A stretch of DNA of 64,000 nucleotides from Lonicera japonica (GCA_021464415.1 CM038467.1:23406011-23470010), one strand, 5' to 3'. Numbered from the stretch's first letter, positions 25,501-39,098 are shown. The notes: generated from the sequence alone by a model not told the origin. Program-made: numbers and translations.

Positions 25501-26392
25501 AAAGGCATATGAAGAAATCCAACTATAATATTTCCGATTTATACAACACATAATAATTTTTATCTGTTGACCTAAATTCAAAAACAATGGGGCAAATTAA
25601 AAAAAATGGTCCATTCCCTAAGTATGAAAACGTGTTGGGTCTAGGTATACGAGCTCTAGGAATTTTGGGCTTATTCATAATTTGCTATTGTTTTTATACT
25701 TCAAGTGCATGATAATTATTTGTTTATTTTGCATTAATTTTTCTTTTAAAAAAATATGTAATTTGAAAAACAAATTAAAACTCCCTTTGTCTCGGAAGGC
25801 AAGGCGCACTTATTCATGGATGTAAATTTGTTGAAATTCAATTAGCGAAAGTTAAAATTACCCTCTTATTATTTTTCATTTTTACAATACGGAAAAAGAG
25901 AAAAATCTATGATCACCAAAATTACGGAAAAACAGTTTTTATAATTGCAAAACTTAAATACATTGTATTTATTTATAATTTTAATCATGCATACATGTCC
26001 TTATCTTTATATTATCTTTTTATATATAAAAATATATATTATAAACGTCTCATGCATATCGTGAATCATTATTGAGGGCTAAATCTTCCTTCCCAAATCA
26101 CTTTTAGTGGCGGTTGAACCTACCAAATATTTGGGACAAAAAATAATTGGAATGAAGAGTCATATTATGTATTTTAAGAAGAGAAGTATATTTAATATGT
26201 ATACTCAGAACAAAAATGAAAAAAGAAAAAAGAAAAAAGAGAAGTAGGTATATATTATTGTTTCCGAATGTTAAAAAATGAGATTGTCCTTATCCACTCA
26301 AATTACCTGGGAGAACGAAATAATCGTATTTGTGTCAGTGAATCACATGTGCGGATGGCACTACCCTGGCACCTCCGAAAGAGTAAAGCAAC
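22525..26392. other. Intergenic, AT-rich, with a diverged short duplication
   Basis: No gene-like frame was found. A pair of related segments at about 24727-24805 and 24815-24900 (both running through AATATTACAAGTATA or ATATTACAAGTATAC and then a CGAG string) looks like an old tandem duplication. CA repeats lie near 24067. The ORF at 25019-25240 matches nothing I know. Confidence 0.5.
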
Positions 26393-26395
26393 TTA

Positions 26396-26796
26396 GGCCA
26401 TTTTTTATTTTTAATGGTATTTTTTATAAATTTATTTTTATTTTATATATTATGATATTTTTAATATATTTTTATATTTATTTAGTAATATAATTATGTA
26501 GATAGAAAGTTTTTAAATAGAGTTTTTTCAATGGTGTTATTTTATTTTATTTAGTATTTATTTAAGAATGACAAAAAATTAGTGGATTTTTTATATTCAA
26601 TAAAAATGTGTTATGTCACATTTAAAATTTTTATCACTATTTCTACATGTAAAATTGGTAATAGAAATTTTTAATATGACTCAATTTCTACCTCACATAG
26701 AAATGGTTATAGAAAACTCCACTAGAGTATATTTTTTCTAATATTTTTTTCTATCATAAAAATTTGTATGGATAGAAATGACCATTGGAGATGGCC
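26396..26796. mobile_element. PIF/Harbinger-like MITE, copy 1
   Basis: 401 bp flanked by TTA (26393-26395 and 26797-26799). Ends are GGCCATTTTTTATTTTTAAT on the left and GGCCATCTCCAATGG (complementary strand) on the right. The inside is AT-rich and shares AGAAATGGT-like and GATAGAAAT strings with the copy at 40085-40479. The 3-bp TWA duplication plus GGCCATCTCC ends indicate the Tourist/Harbinger type. Confidence 0.75.
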
Positions 26797-26799
26797 TTA

Positions 26800-29700
26800 T
26801 AAGAGAGCTGTACTCCGATTTTCTATTACATATATTTGCATCAAAGCATTTTACGCATGTGTGATATAATACTTAATAATTTTTGGTAATACAGATAAAT
26901 TTCGAGAATAAAGTACGAAGATTAAATGATATTTAGTTACATATTATTTAGGTTGATTGTAGTTTAAGTTTCTAGCAAAACATCATGTTTATTGTAACTT
27001 TTAAAACGAAAGTAAAAGGTAATTCTTTTATTTAACAGACCTACTAAAAGTTCTACCCGAACTTTATATATAACATAGATAAAAATATTTATTTAGTCAA
27101 GCAGTAATAACTTTGTTGTTATTTAGGTATAAGGTTATGGGTTCAAGATTTTATCTAAAAATCATCTTTATTGTGTTTTTCAAAGCATACAGGATAATTT
27201 TATAATTTCATAGACTAAAAAAGTGATGCTCACACTTTATAGATACTAGCTTACGGGCATATTTTACATGTGTGCGCTAAGATATTTAGTAATTCTTCAC
27301 ACTAAAAAAATATATATTAAGATTTGTTTTCATGGTAAATGAATGTGCTATTATGTTAAAGATCATGAGTCTAAATCCCCATTTAATATAATTTATAGCA
27401 ATTTTTGACGTGAGATGAGTAATTTGATAATTTTGTTCATATACTAAAACTCTTTTGTTGCGGTTAATATATACTATGTAGTATATATTTCGAGAAATGG
27501 ATGATAAGTTGTCAAGCATAATAATTATATATTGCGGCTATTTATATGTTGTATTAGTTTAAGCTTTAGAGAAAAATGGTTTCTAGTGTGCCTAATCCGA
27601 TATCTAGTGTACCTCTTCTTAATAACTTAAGTTTTAGGATACATACTTTTAACGGTATGTATGTATCTACTAACGTACCAGGTTCTCATGAAATATATTC
27701 AAAAGAAGTGTTATTCAATAAAAAGAATGATATTATTTACACTCTCCATATTTGTCGCAAACACCCCACACTGACAAATTTATTATCACTAACACCCTTT
27801 AAGGCTCGCTTAATGAGAGATGAGTGTAGTCACATACACTCAACTCACATGCGAAGAGTTTGTTAGTAATAACTCACTTAACATCAAGTAATGGAGTGCT
27901 GAAGTGTTTTTCAAATAAAACTCGCCTAATAAGAGTGTGTGCACTCACATAAAGTCAATTCAAATTGAGAGAATGTGTTGTTAAGCATTCGCATAAGAGA
28001 AGTGTTTGTGATAAATAAAAAAAGTGTTAAAATATATTTGTAGTTAAATTTAAAACAAAATAAAAATTTGTGAAACATTTAGGGATATAAATATTAGCGC
28101 TAATAAAAAAATGTCCTTAAAGTTGAAGCTTAATTTAATGCATTTAAACAATACATGCATATGTAGAAGAATCAAAGGGAGAGCGATAAATGGTTTGGAC
28201 TTATTGAACTAGCTCTCCGGTCATGACTTTTGGATTGTTTTTAAGATGTTTAGCACTTAATGCACGTCTATCAATCAACACAGATTCTGCCGTATAGAAT
28301 GGATAAATTAGTTGGTTATGTTTCATTATTCATTTATCTATTTTATTTTTTTTCACAAGTGTTTCTTTCCTTTCTTTTTTTATTAGTTGGTCATATAAAA
28401 GACAATTATATGAAATCAAACATATACTTTTATCGCTCTACCTATATTATGAACTATATAATTTGCTGATCAAAGAGATAAATAAGTTAAAATTCGCATC
28501 ACCCTCATGAGAATCTTTCAATTAAGAGAGCAACTTCAACTTTCTTATGATGGAAAAAAATTAAATACAACATCTATAGATTTTGAACTCGTGACCTCTC
28601 TAATACAATATTAGAGAGAGTGCCACGGTAACCATTGGCACAAGTCTTTCTTTTCTTATCCCACGAAAGCTCAGCTTATGTTTCTTACAATTAGTGACTG
28701 ACATTCGGTAATTTTCCGTTGTATACATACGTTACTTTTATTAATATTTTGAACTTTTTTTTTTACAAGTTACTAAAGTATTGTAAGTGTCTCAAAAATC
28801 ATTATAGATTTATGTGATTATCAATTGGTAGGATACTAATAAAAGGAGGAGGACATTTAACCATATGAGTTTGTTAATAATAGTTCTACTTATCATTGCT
28901 CAATATATTAACCCCAGTGCAATAAATTCATGAGTAATACTACACTTATTTATACATCTTACTGCTCATTCTTACGGGCTGTATTACATGATTTTTACAT
29001 TTAAAAGATACAATAAAAGTACAACTCATTTAATAGTACTACAACCCCTACTTATAGGTAAAATCTGTATGTAAAAAAAATATTTTCCTAAATTCATAGT
29101 ATTACGATCCCTACTTATAGGTGTATATATATAATAAACATTGATTATGCATGCTTACGCCGAAAACAAAGAGTTATAAACTTTCAACCTAATAAAAAAC
29201 GGAGTTTCTTAACGAATCAAATTTTGTTAAAATAAGAGCAAAAATCACACACAAAGTCTTATGAAAATAATTAAAAAAATTAAAAATTTACTTTTGTTCG
29301 AAATAAACTAAATTTCGAATCCCACTATGAATAATCTAAACCATCCGTAAAAACCATGAGCTCTGATTGCCAAATCCTGTGGTATGTCCTGTCTTTCTCG
29401 ACTGGATGCCTAAACTTTTTGGTTTATAAAAATAAAAATAAAAGTAAAAATGGAATTGCTTTTTGGATTTTTGGGTGGAAGCCGTACAAGTCCGCCCGTT
29501 CCCTCCAGAAAAAAGGACTTCTAAAGTCTCCACTGCGGAGGTGCGTGTGAGTGCACGCGCGCGTGTAATCAAGTAGAATTGAAAACTTACTCACAAACCG
29601 CCATTAGAGGCTGACTCAGAAAGACAGAACAAAGTGTCAGCGCCTTTTTCCTCTCAAATTTTCTCGGCTCGGCTCGGCTCCAACTATCATGCTTCATCAC

Positions 29701-30900
29701 AGCTAATATTAGTATATTTTAAATTTAAATACAAATTCAGGCAGCAGAAAAATAGTTTAGTGTGTGTAGACTGTCCTGATTTATAAAAACTGTTTGAACA
29801 AAATAAAAGAAAACTATTACATTTCTGTAAAATTGTTTTATATAAATAATAGGGGCACTAATTATTTTTTAAAAAAAATATTTTTATTTTAAATGTATGA
29901 CTCTATAAATTTACATGTAAAAAAATATATATACAAAAGTTAAATTAATCGAACCATTTTCATAACTAAAATTTAAAACACTCGGAATGCATTAGTAATT
30001 TAATGACGTATTTTTTGGTGATTAGTTATATATTTCTTCCATTAATTTGGTATGAATGGTTGGCATTAACCCAAGCATATATTACTAAAATTTTATAAGC
30101 GATGAAATGTTATTTAATTAACCATACGAGAAGAACAAATTTTTGGCGCAATACGGAGTAACTCTAGCTATAAAAGACTATATACGTACAACCGTACATC
30201 CAAGTTAAACTCTTTGGTAGGATGTCTATGTGGCAAACTTGTGTTTGCTGAACAATTATTGCGTTGATGAATAAATTTTGGAACCTATTTCCATTTTAAT
30301 GAGCCGGGAAAAGGCGAAAGTACTACCTCATTTTCTAACCTTGCAACTAGTGTAGTCTATTTTAGAGCTCGGCGCAACTAACGCATGTGAAACTCATATT
30401 ACATTATTGATTTATAATGTTCAACTATTTGTTGCATTAATTGTTTTACCATAAATCACAATTAACTTTCTTGGACTATAGTCATTGAACATATTATCAA
30501 GGTTTAAGGTGTAAGAGCATCTGCATCTTAACAAATAAAATTTATTCACAAATTTGTAAATATGGTATTAAAATTTGCTTAAAAAATAGCCATACGAGTA
30601 TGTCAAACCCGTATGAAATATTTGTTTAAAAAAATGTTTCATACGAGTGTACCACATTCGTATGATTTTTTTTTAAATAAATAAATTTGTAGTAGTAAAT
30701 GGCACATACAAGTAATTCAGACCCGTATATGTAAAATTTAAGCGAATAGTAAGTTTGGTCTCTCACTACCATACGAAGCTAAATTTTTGGATTAAGTTGT
30801 TTCCATTGTTTGCAAACCACCTGAGTTCTTACCCAAAATAGCTAATTCAGTCTAAATTGTAAGCTAGGGTATAGTACCCACGTATAACAATATAGGATAT
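26800..30900. other. Intergenic, AT-rich, with possible degenerate SINEs
   Basis: No supported gene. Possible tRNA-like internal promoters occur near 27097-27165 (ATGGGTTCAAGATTTT), 27326-27385 (ATGAGTCTAAATCCC) and, on the minus strand, 28560-28650 (ACGAGTTCAAAATC with TGCCAATGGTTACC), all without clear target duplications. The ORF pair at 29336-29572 is on opposite strands and contains low-complexity repeats. Confidence 0.45.
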
Positions 30901-30901
30901 T

Positions 30902-31340
30902 TTGGTCATTTTCTTGTTAAATCCCTCATGTTCTCGTCAAGCCATGGTGGTCACACAAACAATCTTGGCCCCGCATTCAACCTATACCTTTTTGTTAAAT
31001 CCCTCATGTTCTCGTCAAGCCATGGTCATACAAACAATCTTGGCCCCACGTTCAACCTATACTACCAATGTAAGATATTTGGGTGGTGGTTCTCCTGTTA
31101 AATCCCTAACATTCTTATCAAATTGGGGTCACACAAACTATCTTGACGTGATACTAGCTCACAGCCAGCCGTGATCCTAGATCTATGTTGATATCATATG
31201 TGATCACCCAAAAATTCTTACATATAATGGCTAGCCAAAGTTGTAATATAGGGTTATAATACCCACATATATACTAGGACTTTTCTATTATATTACCAAT
31301 ATGGGATATTTGGGTCGTTATACAAGTTAAGCAGGATTTG
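30902..31340. repeat. Tandem direct repeats of a TTAAATCCCTCATGTTCTCG unit
   Basis: A unit of about 70 bp (TGTTAAATCCCTCATGTTCT, then CAAGCCATGG, then ACACAAACAATCTTGGCCCC and CAACCTATAC) occurs at about 30914-30988 and 30992-31063. A degraded third copy is at about 31095-31145 (TGTTAAATCCCTAACATTCT). The region then reads CCAATATGGGATATTTGGGTCG at 31300, repeating GATATTTGGG-like text seen at 31075. It is probably part of an old element. Confidence 0.65.
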
Positions 31341-31374
31341 GCCATTGTCTTGATTTTTGATTTTGCTACAGTAA

Positions 31375-32270
31375 GGGTATGTTTGATTGGCAAATTTTTT
31401 CATAGAAAATTTGGCAAAAGATGGAAAATATATATTTCTCCATCCTTTTATGGTGTTTGGTTGACTATTTTTTTAAGTAATTCTAATTTCGTCCAATTCT
31501 ATGATATAAGTACATGATATTTAAAAATCAAAACTTAAAATTCTTAGTCTTCCACAAGAAAAATAAGTTATAAGTAAAGTAAAAACTAGTTCAAAGATAA
31601 AAATGTTCAATACGGTAAAAAAAATAAGCAATCAAAAATCAAAAATAAAAAATGTCCATCGTTAAATGGAAAAAGTATATATTTTTCACTTAAAATATAG
31701 TTACAATCAAAGAATTGCCTAGAATTTTAATATTTTTTTACCCTAGTTCAATGATTGCTATCAAATATATTTTAAAGGCTTTTATAACTTAATGTAAAAA
31801 ACTCAATATTATAAACATTATACCAGGAGTTTTCATTATTACCAATAATGGCATTATACAGTTAAGAAGTGTCTGGATTTTTGATTTTGCTGTAAGGATA
31901 TGTTTGATTGGCATATAAAAAGTTTGGCAAAAGATGGAAAATATGTATTTCCATCCTTTTATTGTTTGGTTGACATTTCATTTTTTTTGCAAATTCGCGA
32001 TATGATATTTAAAAATCAAAAATTTAAAATTCTTAGTCTTCCCCAAGAAAAATAAGTTTTAGGTAAGGGAAAAATAGTTTAAAGACAAAAATATTCAATA
32101 TGAAAAAAATCATCAAAAAATTATATTGAATGGAAAATGTACTATTTTTCATAAAATAGTAAAAAAGAATTGCCTAATAAATTTTACCCTAGTAGAGTAT
32201 CAAATATATTTTAAAGTAATTTATGTAAAAAACTTTTTAAACATTGCATTATTATAATGGCCAGGAAGTC
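31375..32270. repeat. Diverged about 0.5-kb tandem duplication
   Basis: The block starting TATGTTTGATTGGCA at 31379 recurs from 31896. Shared strings in order are TTTGGCAAAAGATGGAAAAT, TCCATCCTTTTAT, AAAATTCTTAGTCTTCC, CAAGAAAAATAAGTT, AGAATTGCCTA and TTACCCTAGT. The second copy is shorter through many small deletions. It is non-coding. Confidence 0.8.
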
Positions 32271-32382
32271 TATTAAAAAAAATAATTTTTAAATTTATCT
32301 GTTTAATAAATTTTAAGGATAATTTCTTTTTATTCTCTATATTATATCTGTTGGATAATATATATTATATATGCTAAACACG

Positions 32383-32898
32383 CAGAGCTGGTTCCGGCTA
32401 TTTTAAGGCCCTGGGCGAAACCTTTAAAGGTGCCCTTTTATATATAAATATATTAATTTTTTAAACTAAAAAAATAAATCAATTTTGTTTCACTGATAAG
32501 AGTTCACATACTATCAAAAACACACTACAATTGCAAAGAATCCTGCAAAAACATTCTAATTAAATATTTAATTTTCTTATTATTTTGAAAATCAATATGG
32601 AGTGAAAGGACAAATATTGGTGCCCCCTAATTCTCTTATATTATGAGTAAATTGAGATTGAATATGAAAAAAAAAAAATCAAAAAAGAGCTAAAGATGTC
32701 GTTTCTTATACGTCGTTAGAACTTTTGAAACTTTTTTTTCTTAAAAATTTGCATTATTATTTTTTTTCTTTTTCAATATATGTATATCTGTGTATATATA
32801 TATAAACGTATATATAAAAAAATAAAATATTAATGTGCCCCTCGTAATTTTTAGACCCTGGACGATCGCTCTGCCAGCCTGCCCCAGGGCCACCTCTG
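32383..32898. mobile_element. Non-autonomous hAT element
   Basis: 516 bp flanked by the perfect 8-bp duplication TAAACACG (32375-32382 and 32899-32906). Ends are CAGAGCTGGTTCCGG and, on the complementary strand, CAGAGGTGGCCCTGG; subterminal GGCCCTGGGC is mirrored. There is no transposase. It lies about 440 bp upstream of the beta-xylosidase start codon, close to or within its promoter. Confidence 0.85.
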
Positions 32899-33291
32899 TA
32901 AACACGAATTCTTGGCAGCATGTAGCCATAGCTAATTGTTTAACCATATATATAGATTTACAGGGTGTAAAATACTCCCTATCTTAGAACATTAAACGAG
33001 TACTTCCAAACAGAAAGTTTGATATTGAAACTCGAAATAGTAAGCAAGACAAATCTTTTCACGGACTCATATCACCTCTGTCTCTCTCTCTAAATTCCTG
33101 TGATAGAGAGAGAAACACACAGGAGGGGTGCCTTAGGGTAGATTGTCTGCATTACATTTTTATCTTTCAACAAGAAAATAAAATCAAACATTTAATAAAA
33201 ACTCATACACTAGCTTACATTTATCCATCACGGATTACTACAAAACACAAAACAACATGTGCTTTTTCAAACCCATCCCTCACATTCTCTC

Positions 33292-33299
33292 TATATAAA
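33292..33299 (+). promoter_or_regulatory. TATA box of the GH3 gene
   Basis: TATATAAA lies 43 bp before the ATG at 33342, preceded by a CT-rich stretch and followed by a CA-rich leader. Transcription probably starts around 33320-33330, giving a very short 5' leader. Confidence 0.65.
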
Positions 33300-33341
33300 C
33301 CCCACCCCAACTCACCAATTCTCTCCCACAACTAATTAAAC

Positions 33342-36300
33342 ATGGCCTCTAAAAACAGAGTATCAAATACTGGGTACTCTGTTTTTATCATCTTCATCTT
33401 AGCTCGTTTTTCTTCCAATTCCATCAATGTTTCGGCCCAAAACTCGGCCGTGTTCGCCTGCGATGTGGCGAAAAACCCAGCATTGGCGAATTTTACCTTC
33501 TGCGATTCGAAGGCCGGGGTGAAGGAGAGAGTGGGTGATTTGGTGAAGAGGTTAACATTGACGGAGAAAATTGGGTTCTTGGTGGATAATGCAGTGGGGG
33601 TGAGTAGGCTGGGTATACCAAAATATGAGTGGTGGTCCGAGGCTTTACACGGGGTTTCTTATGTAGGTCCAGGGACCCATTTCTCTAGTGTGGTACCTGG
33701 TGCTACTAGCTTCCCTCAGGTTATTCTCACTGCTGCTTCTTTCAATGTCTCTCTGTTTGAAGCCATTGGAAAGGTAATCCAATTCTCTCTCTATATGTAT
33801 ATATGTGTTTGTACGTGTGTATATGTGTTGTTTGTGGGGTTGGGTTGATGGATTTGTTTATTTTCTGCAATGAGTGATTTGATTTGGGTTGATTGACAGA
33901 GGAAATGCAAATCTTGTTTCTTGGTTTTATTTGGTTTGGGTAGAAATGTTGATGTTAATTGGTGTTCTTTAGTTTGATTTTGGTACATGATTCCAAATTT
34001 CTGTTTTTTCTTGATGAGTTTGTAACTTAATTGTTGTTTTCATTATTCAAAACATTTAAATTGGCATTCTTTCATTTAAAAGCCCTTTTCTGGATATTTT
34101 GATGTAAATCTTGTGCATGACTAGTTTTCGATAAAATAGTTTAGCACTCCTGAAAATGTAACAAAAAAAATTAATACGTCACATAAATTCTAATTTGCAT
34201 TTCTTTTTCTTGGATAATGAACTTTTTTCCCCTCAAATATAATTATGAAAGCAGGTGCATTTCATATATATATATATATATAAGAGTGCTGGATTGCACA
34301 ATACGGCACTTTGACTTATGAATATATATATACAAATTATGGTTAATGCATTCTAAGACGTTGTCCCACTGAGCTAAATTGATTGCTACAAATTGGAAAG
34401 AGATATATGCAGAACCAACTTTAATTTACTTTCTACTTTAGATAATGTTTGTGATGTGAAGGACTGAGTAATATGCATACAGCTTTTAGAATGGCTGGTG
34501 GAGACTTGGTTCGGATATATTTTCAAAATATTCTTCTTTTTGATAGTGAAAGGGAGAAGTGTAAAGTGGTGCAAGATAAAATTATTTTAAATTGGTTAGT
34601 AAAAATCGGTACTCGTATATTTCACTATGATTCGAATCTTGAAAACCTCAATATTTTTTTCCTTACTTGGTGGTGGAAAATTCGACACACAAAGCTACTA
34701 GTGATCGTATTTGTTTGTGAAAGTGACAAAGTAGATATTATTTTTAATATACCAGAAGGCTAATATCTTCCGTGATCTGATCATGACTGGTAATGAATTG
34801 TTTGGTAACTCATAATGGTTAGAACAACTTGCAAAAATGTACAAAAACACTTTAGAAGAAAAATTCATGTGGTCGGTTTAAGAGGAAACAGATTGCAAAT
34901 TGCAATTTGATCTCTTTTTGTGTGTGTGAGAGAGAGAGAGAGGTACTGGGTAATTGTGTTGTCCAACCACTACTGCATTTGTTTTTTGTTTTGTTTTTAA
35001 TTTGGTTTGTACTAATGTATGCAATATTCTTACGACAATAACATCATACCAAGGAAAGTAATTGCAATTTAATGTGCAATATAATTGTTTACTGCCTAAT
35101 GTGCCAGACTAGACTGATACTGATAGGTCACCAATGCCAAATTAATTGCATGAAAAATGAATGTTCATTAAAGCTAACTTCATGTTCAAACTGTAATTTC
35201 AGTTAAATCACAGATAATAATGAATTAAAAGAGAAAAAGCTTTTATTTTTATTTTTATTTTTATTTTTAATAGGTGGTTTCGACAGAAGCTAGAGCAATG
35301 TATAACGTTGGTTTAGCCGGGCTAACGTTTTGGTCCCCAAACGTTAACATTTTTCGGGATCCTAGATGGGGTAGAGGTCAGGAAACGCCAGGAGAAGACC
35401 CTTTACTTACGAGCAAATATGGAGCGGCATATGTTAGAGGCTTACAAGAAAGAGAAGACGGAGATAAAGACAGACTTAAAGTTGGCGCCTGCTGCAAACA
35501 TTACACTGCTTATGATGTCGATAACTGGAAAGGAATTGATCGGTACCATTTCAATGCTGTGGTACATTTTTTTCCACACACATCCTATTTTCGTTTATTA
35601 TTTTAGGCTCCGTTTGATAACAATATAGAAAATGAAAATAAAAACAACTAATTTAGGTAAAAAGATGGAAGATAAGTTGAAACATATAGTAAGATATTCT
35701 CCATCTCATACTTATTTTTGTGAATATATGTCCTCCATCCTCATTTAATATTTTGTGGTAAATTTTTCTCCACAATCACCCAAAGAAAATTTTGTGATGA
35801 AAAAAAGCAAAAAGTAGGAGTTAATCTCATCACATCCCTCAACTTATTTTCCATCTTCTCACCTAAGTTGGTTATTTTTCTTTCTATTTTTCATGCTGTT
35901 ATCAAACGGAACCTTATAAATTACCTAAGAAGTGATTTTATTTTATTTTGGTTTTGAGTAGGTAACAAAGCAAGATATGGATGATACATTTCAACCTCCA
36001 TTCAAGAGCTGCGTGATTGATGGGAATGTTGCTAGTGTCATGTGTTCCTACAACCAAGTTAATGGCAAGCCAACTTGTGGTGACCCAGACCTATTGGCTG
36101 GGGTCATTCGAGGGGAATGGAACCTAAATGGGTAAAAAAAAAATTTAAGCTTAATAATTGTCATAAAATTCGTGTTATTAATATTTTATTTTTTCTTAAT
36201 ATTTGGTACACTACAGATACATAAGTTCGGATTGCGATTCATTAGATGTGATATTCAAGTCACAAAAATACACCAAAACACCAGAGGAAACCGCAGCATT

Positions 36301-37952
36301 GGCCATATTGTCTGGTGACTCAATTTTCCACTTTCAATTGTGCAACTCATTCAATTTGATTTGGTACATTATTAGTCAATGTACTTGGTACCAGCCCAAG
36401 GACTAATGTTCAAGAAATTGATAGCACAAATTTAACCAAATCTGTTACCTTTTGACAATATCAATTGGCATCTACCTTTTGATTAATTAATAATTTTTAT
36501 ATTATATTAAACAGGTTTGGACCTCAACTGCGGATCTTTCCTATCTCAGTACACACAAACTGCAGTGAACCGGGGGTTGGTGAAAGAATCGGACATCGAC
36601 AAGGCCATAACGAACAATTTTGCTACACTGATGCGACTTGGGTTCTTCGACGGTGACCCGAGCACGCACATTTACGGAAAATTAGGCCCAAAAGACGTCT
36701 GCACTCCAGCGAACCAGGAGCTAGCCCGTGAAGCGGCTAGGCAGGGAATTGTGTTGCTTAAAAACTCCCTCGGATCGCTCCCTCTGTCTCCCTCAACCAT
36801 TAAGTCCCTAGCAGTGATTGGACCTAATGCCAATGTGACAAAAACCATGATTGGTAACTATGAAGGTACTCCTTGCAAATATACAACTCCTTTGCAAGGC
36901 CTAGCCGCATCAGTTGCAACGGTGTATCAGCCAGGTTGTGCCAATACAGCGTGTGGTACGGCTCAATTGGACGAGGCTAAAAAAATAGCGGCTGCAGCAG
37001 ATGCGGTGGTTTTGGTTATGGGTTCTGATCTGTCCATTGAGGCAGAGAGTCTCGACAGAGTTGATATTACTCTTCCAGGACAACAGTCGCAATTAGTATC
37101 GGCAGTTGCAAATGTATCAAAGGGACCTGTGATTCTTGTTATAATGTCCGGAGGAGGGATGGACGTGCAATTCGCAAAAGATAATCCTAAGATTACTAGC
37201 ATTTTGTGGGTTGGGTTCCCTGGAGAAGCAGGTGGAGGTGCAATAGCTGATGTGATCTTTGGGTTGTACAATCCAAGTGAGTGCATTTTATAACCATAAG
37301 TTTATACTATCAAAGCTTTTAGACGCACTTTATTTCAATGGAACACTGAATCTAGTCTCAAATTTTCATAATTTTTGAAGGTGGAAGACTACCCATGAGT
37401 TGGTACCCAGAATCATATGTAGACAAAGTCAACATGACAAACATGAACATGAGACCGGACCCAGCCACTGGCTACCCGGGCCGGACCTATCGGTTCTACA
37501 CCGGGGAAACAGTATACACATTCGGAGATGGACTAAGCTACACAAACTTCAACCACAAGCTAGTCCAAGCGCCCAAACGGGTATCAATCCCACTAGAGGA
37601 AGGTCACATTTGTCACTCGTCCAAGTGCAAGTCAATTGACACCGTTGAGCAGACTTGCAAGAATTTAGCTTTCAACATCGATCTAAGAGTTCAGAACGCG
37701 GGGAAAGTGGGAGGGAGCCACACGGTGTTCTTGTACTCAAGCCCACCCGCGGTGCACAATTCGCCTCAAAAGCACTTGTTAGGATTTGAGAAGGTGTATT
37801 TGAGTCCACAAGCACAAGGGCTTGTGAGGTTCAATTTGGATGTTTGCAAGCATTTGAGTGTGGTTGATGAGAATGGGTTAAGAAAAGTGGCATTGGGACT
37901 ACATGTACTTCATGTGGGAAACTTGAAACACTCTTTGACTGTGAGGATCTGA
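33342..37952 (+). CDS. BXL4: Beta-D-xylosidase / alpha-L-arabinofuranosidase, GH3 family (BXL4-like)
   Basis: Secreted cell-wall glycosidase that removes xylose or arabinose residues from xylan and arabinan. Exons 33342-33773, 35274-35561, 35962-36131, 36217-36314, 36515-37276 and 37381-37952 join in frame to 773 aa, the usual length for plant BXL enzymes. An N-terminal hydrophobic segment ([10 protein letters not shown]) acts as signal peptide. The GH3 N-terminal domain has [41 protein letters not shown] and the nucleophile motif SDCDS (Asp about 302). The C-terminal sandwich has [11 protein letters not shown] and [10 protein letters not shown] (Glu about 505, probable acid/base). A fibronectin III-like tail contains [10 protein letters not shown] and ends LKHSLTVRI. 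Similarity is closest to the BXL3/BXL4 branch, from memory. No defect was found. Intron 1 is 1.5 kb and intron 2 holds a MITE. Confidence 0.96.
35606..35913. mobile_element. MITE in intron 2 of the GH3 gene
   Basis: 308 bp with ends GGCTCCGTTTGATAACA and, complementary strand, GGTTCCGTTTGATAACA, flanked by TTA (35603-35605 and 35914-35916). The 3-bp duplication fits PIF/Harbinger-like MITEs, although the end differs from the GGCCATCTCC family seen elsewhere here. It starts 44 bp after the exon 2 donor and ends 48 bp before the exon 3 acceptor, so it makes up most of the intron. Confidence 0.8.
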
Positions 37953-39079
37953 AGGAGGATTCATAGTTTCATCATAGCCAATATTTTTTCTTTTTATTTT
38001 TTAGACTTGTTTGGGAGGGAAGAAAAAGGGGAAGGTAGCACAAGATGGGAAGGAAAAAAATTTGAAGTAAAAAATAAGTTGAGAAAATTGTAACAAATTT
38101 GGCAATTAATTGTGTAGAATCAAAATATTGAAATTCAAATGAACTTCAGATTTGACAATTCTCTTTCATTCTTAAGTTCTGTCCCAGTCATTGTTGCTTT
38201 TGTTTTAGTGCAAGGAAACAAGTTGGGCTTGACCCATAGCCCACAAGCAAGGCTAGCTTTAGGTTGCTATGTAGTATTCACAAAATGGTTCCAAAAATTG
38301 CTCAAGTTAACTTCCAAATTACTCTAGGAATGGCTCTAAAGTATACAAGCATTTTATGTGCTTGAAGTTTTGAAAAATAGTAAATCGCTTGTATTAAAAA
38401 ATAAAATAAATTATTCTTATATCCTTGACGAGGGGTTGAACAAGGTGATTAAGCGAAACATTTTAAGCTAGTCTTAGAGAATCTTCTTGAGCAATTGTCA
38501 GTGCTTAGTAAATAATTCTCTCTTAAATCTGGTATTAATGATATATTTTAAGGTACTTTTTGGGGTAACTAATTAAATAGGGTATTCTTTCAAGTTGATT
38601 TTTACTTTTAGTTAAAGTGTTCTAATGTTAATCATGTAGATATGATATTTTAAGCTTACATAATTTTGCACTAGTTTGAAAATAAAACTAGAGTTTTACT
38701 GGATTGAGAAGGAATAATGTTTCAATTTCATTTACAACAACCTAGATTAACGAGTTAATATAAAATAAAGAATAGAAAATTTTAAAATTAGAAAACATAC
38801 AATTTAAAATATTCAACCTTAGGCTTTTCAAAAAAGTGACCCCTAAAATATTTCCTTCGTTTTTTTTTCCCAAAACCCCCTAAAATATTTTGTAATTACT
38901 TATTACCGAAGTCGGTTGGGCCCAGGTGACCCAAGCATTTAGATGGATCCCAAAACAATAAAATCCATCATCAAATCTCTTTAGGGTGTCGATATTAATA
39001 CTCTATGATTTTTTTTTTTTAAAAGTAGTACTTTAGGGACAATTAGATTTTTTGTGTGGTATTGATAGTAACACCCTTT
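37953..39079. other. 3' flank of the GH3 gene and intergenic sequence
   Basis: The first 150-300 bp is probably the 3' untranslated region; a polyadenylation-like AAAATA-rich stretch occurs near 38050-38130. No gene is seen in the rest. The ORF at 38139-38327 has no supporting feature. Confidence 0.5.
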
Positions 39080-39098
39080 GTTTACGTAAACTTCTTAT

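Noticed and set aside
34345..34386. tRNA gene fragment on the minus strand (TAGCTCAGTGGGACAACG)
   Set aside because: It has an A-box-like string but no B box or cloverleaf nearby; it lies in an intron and is at most a degraded SINE.
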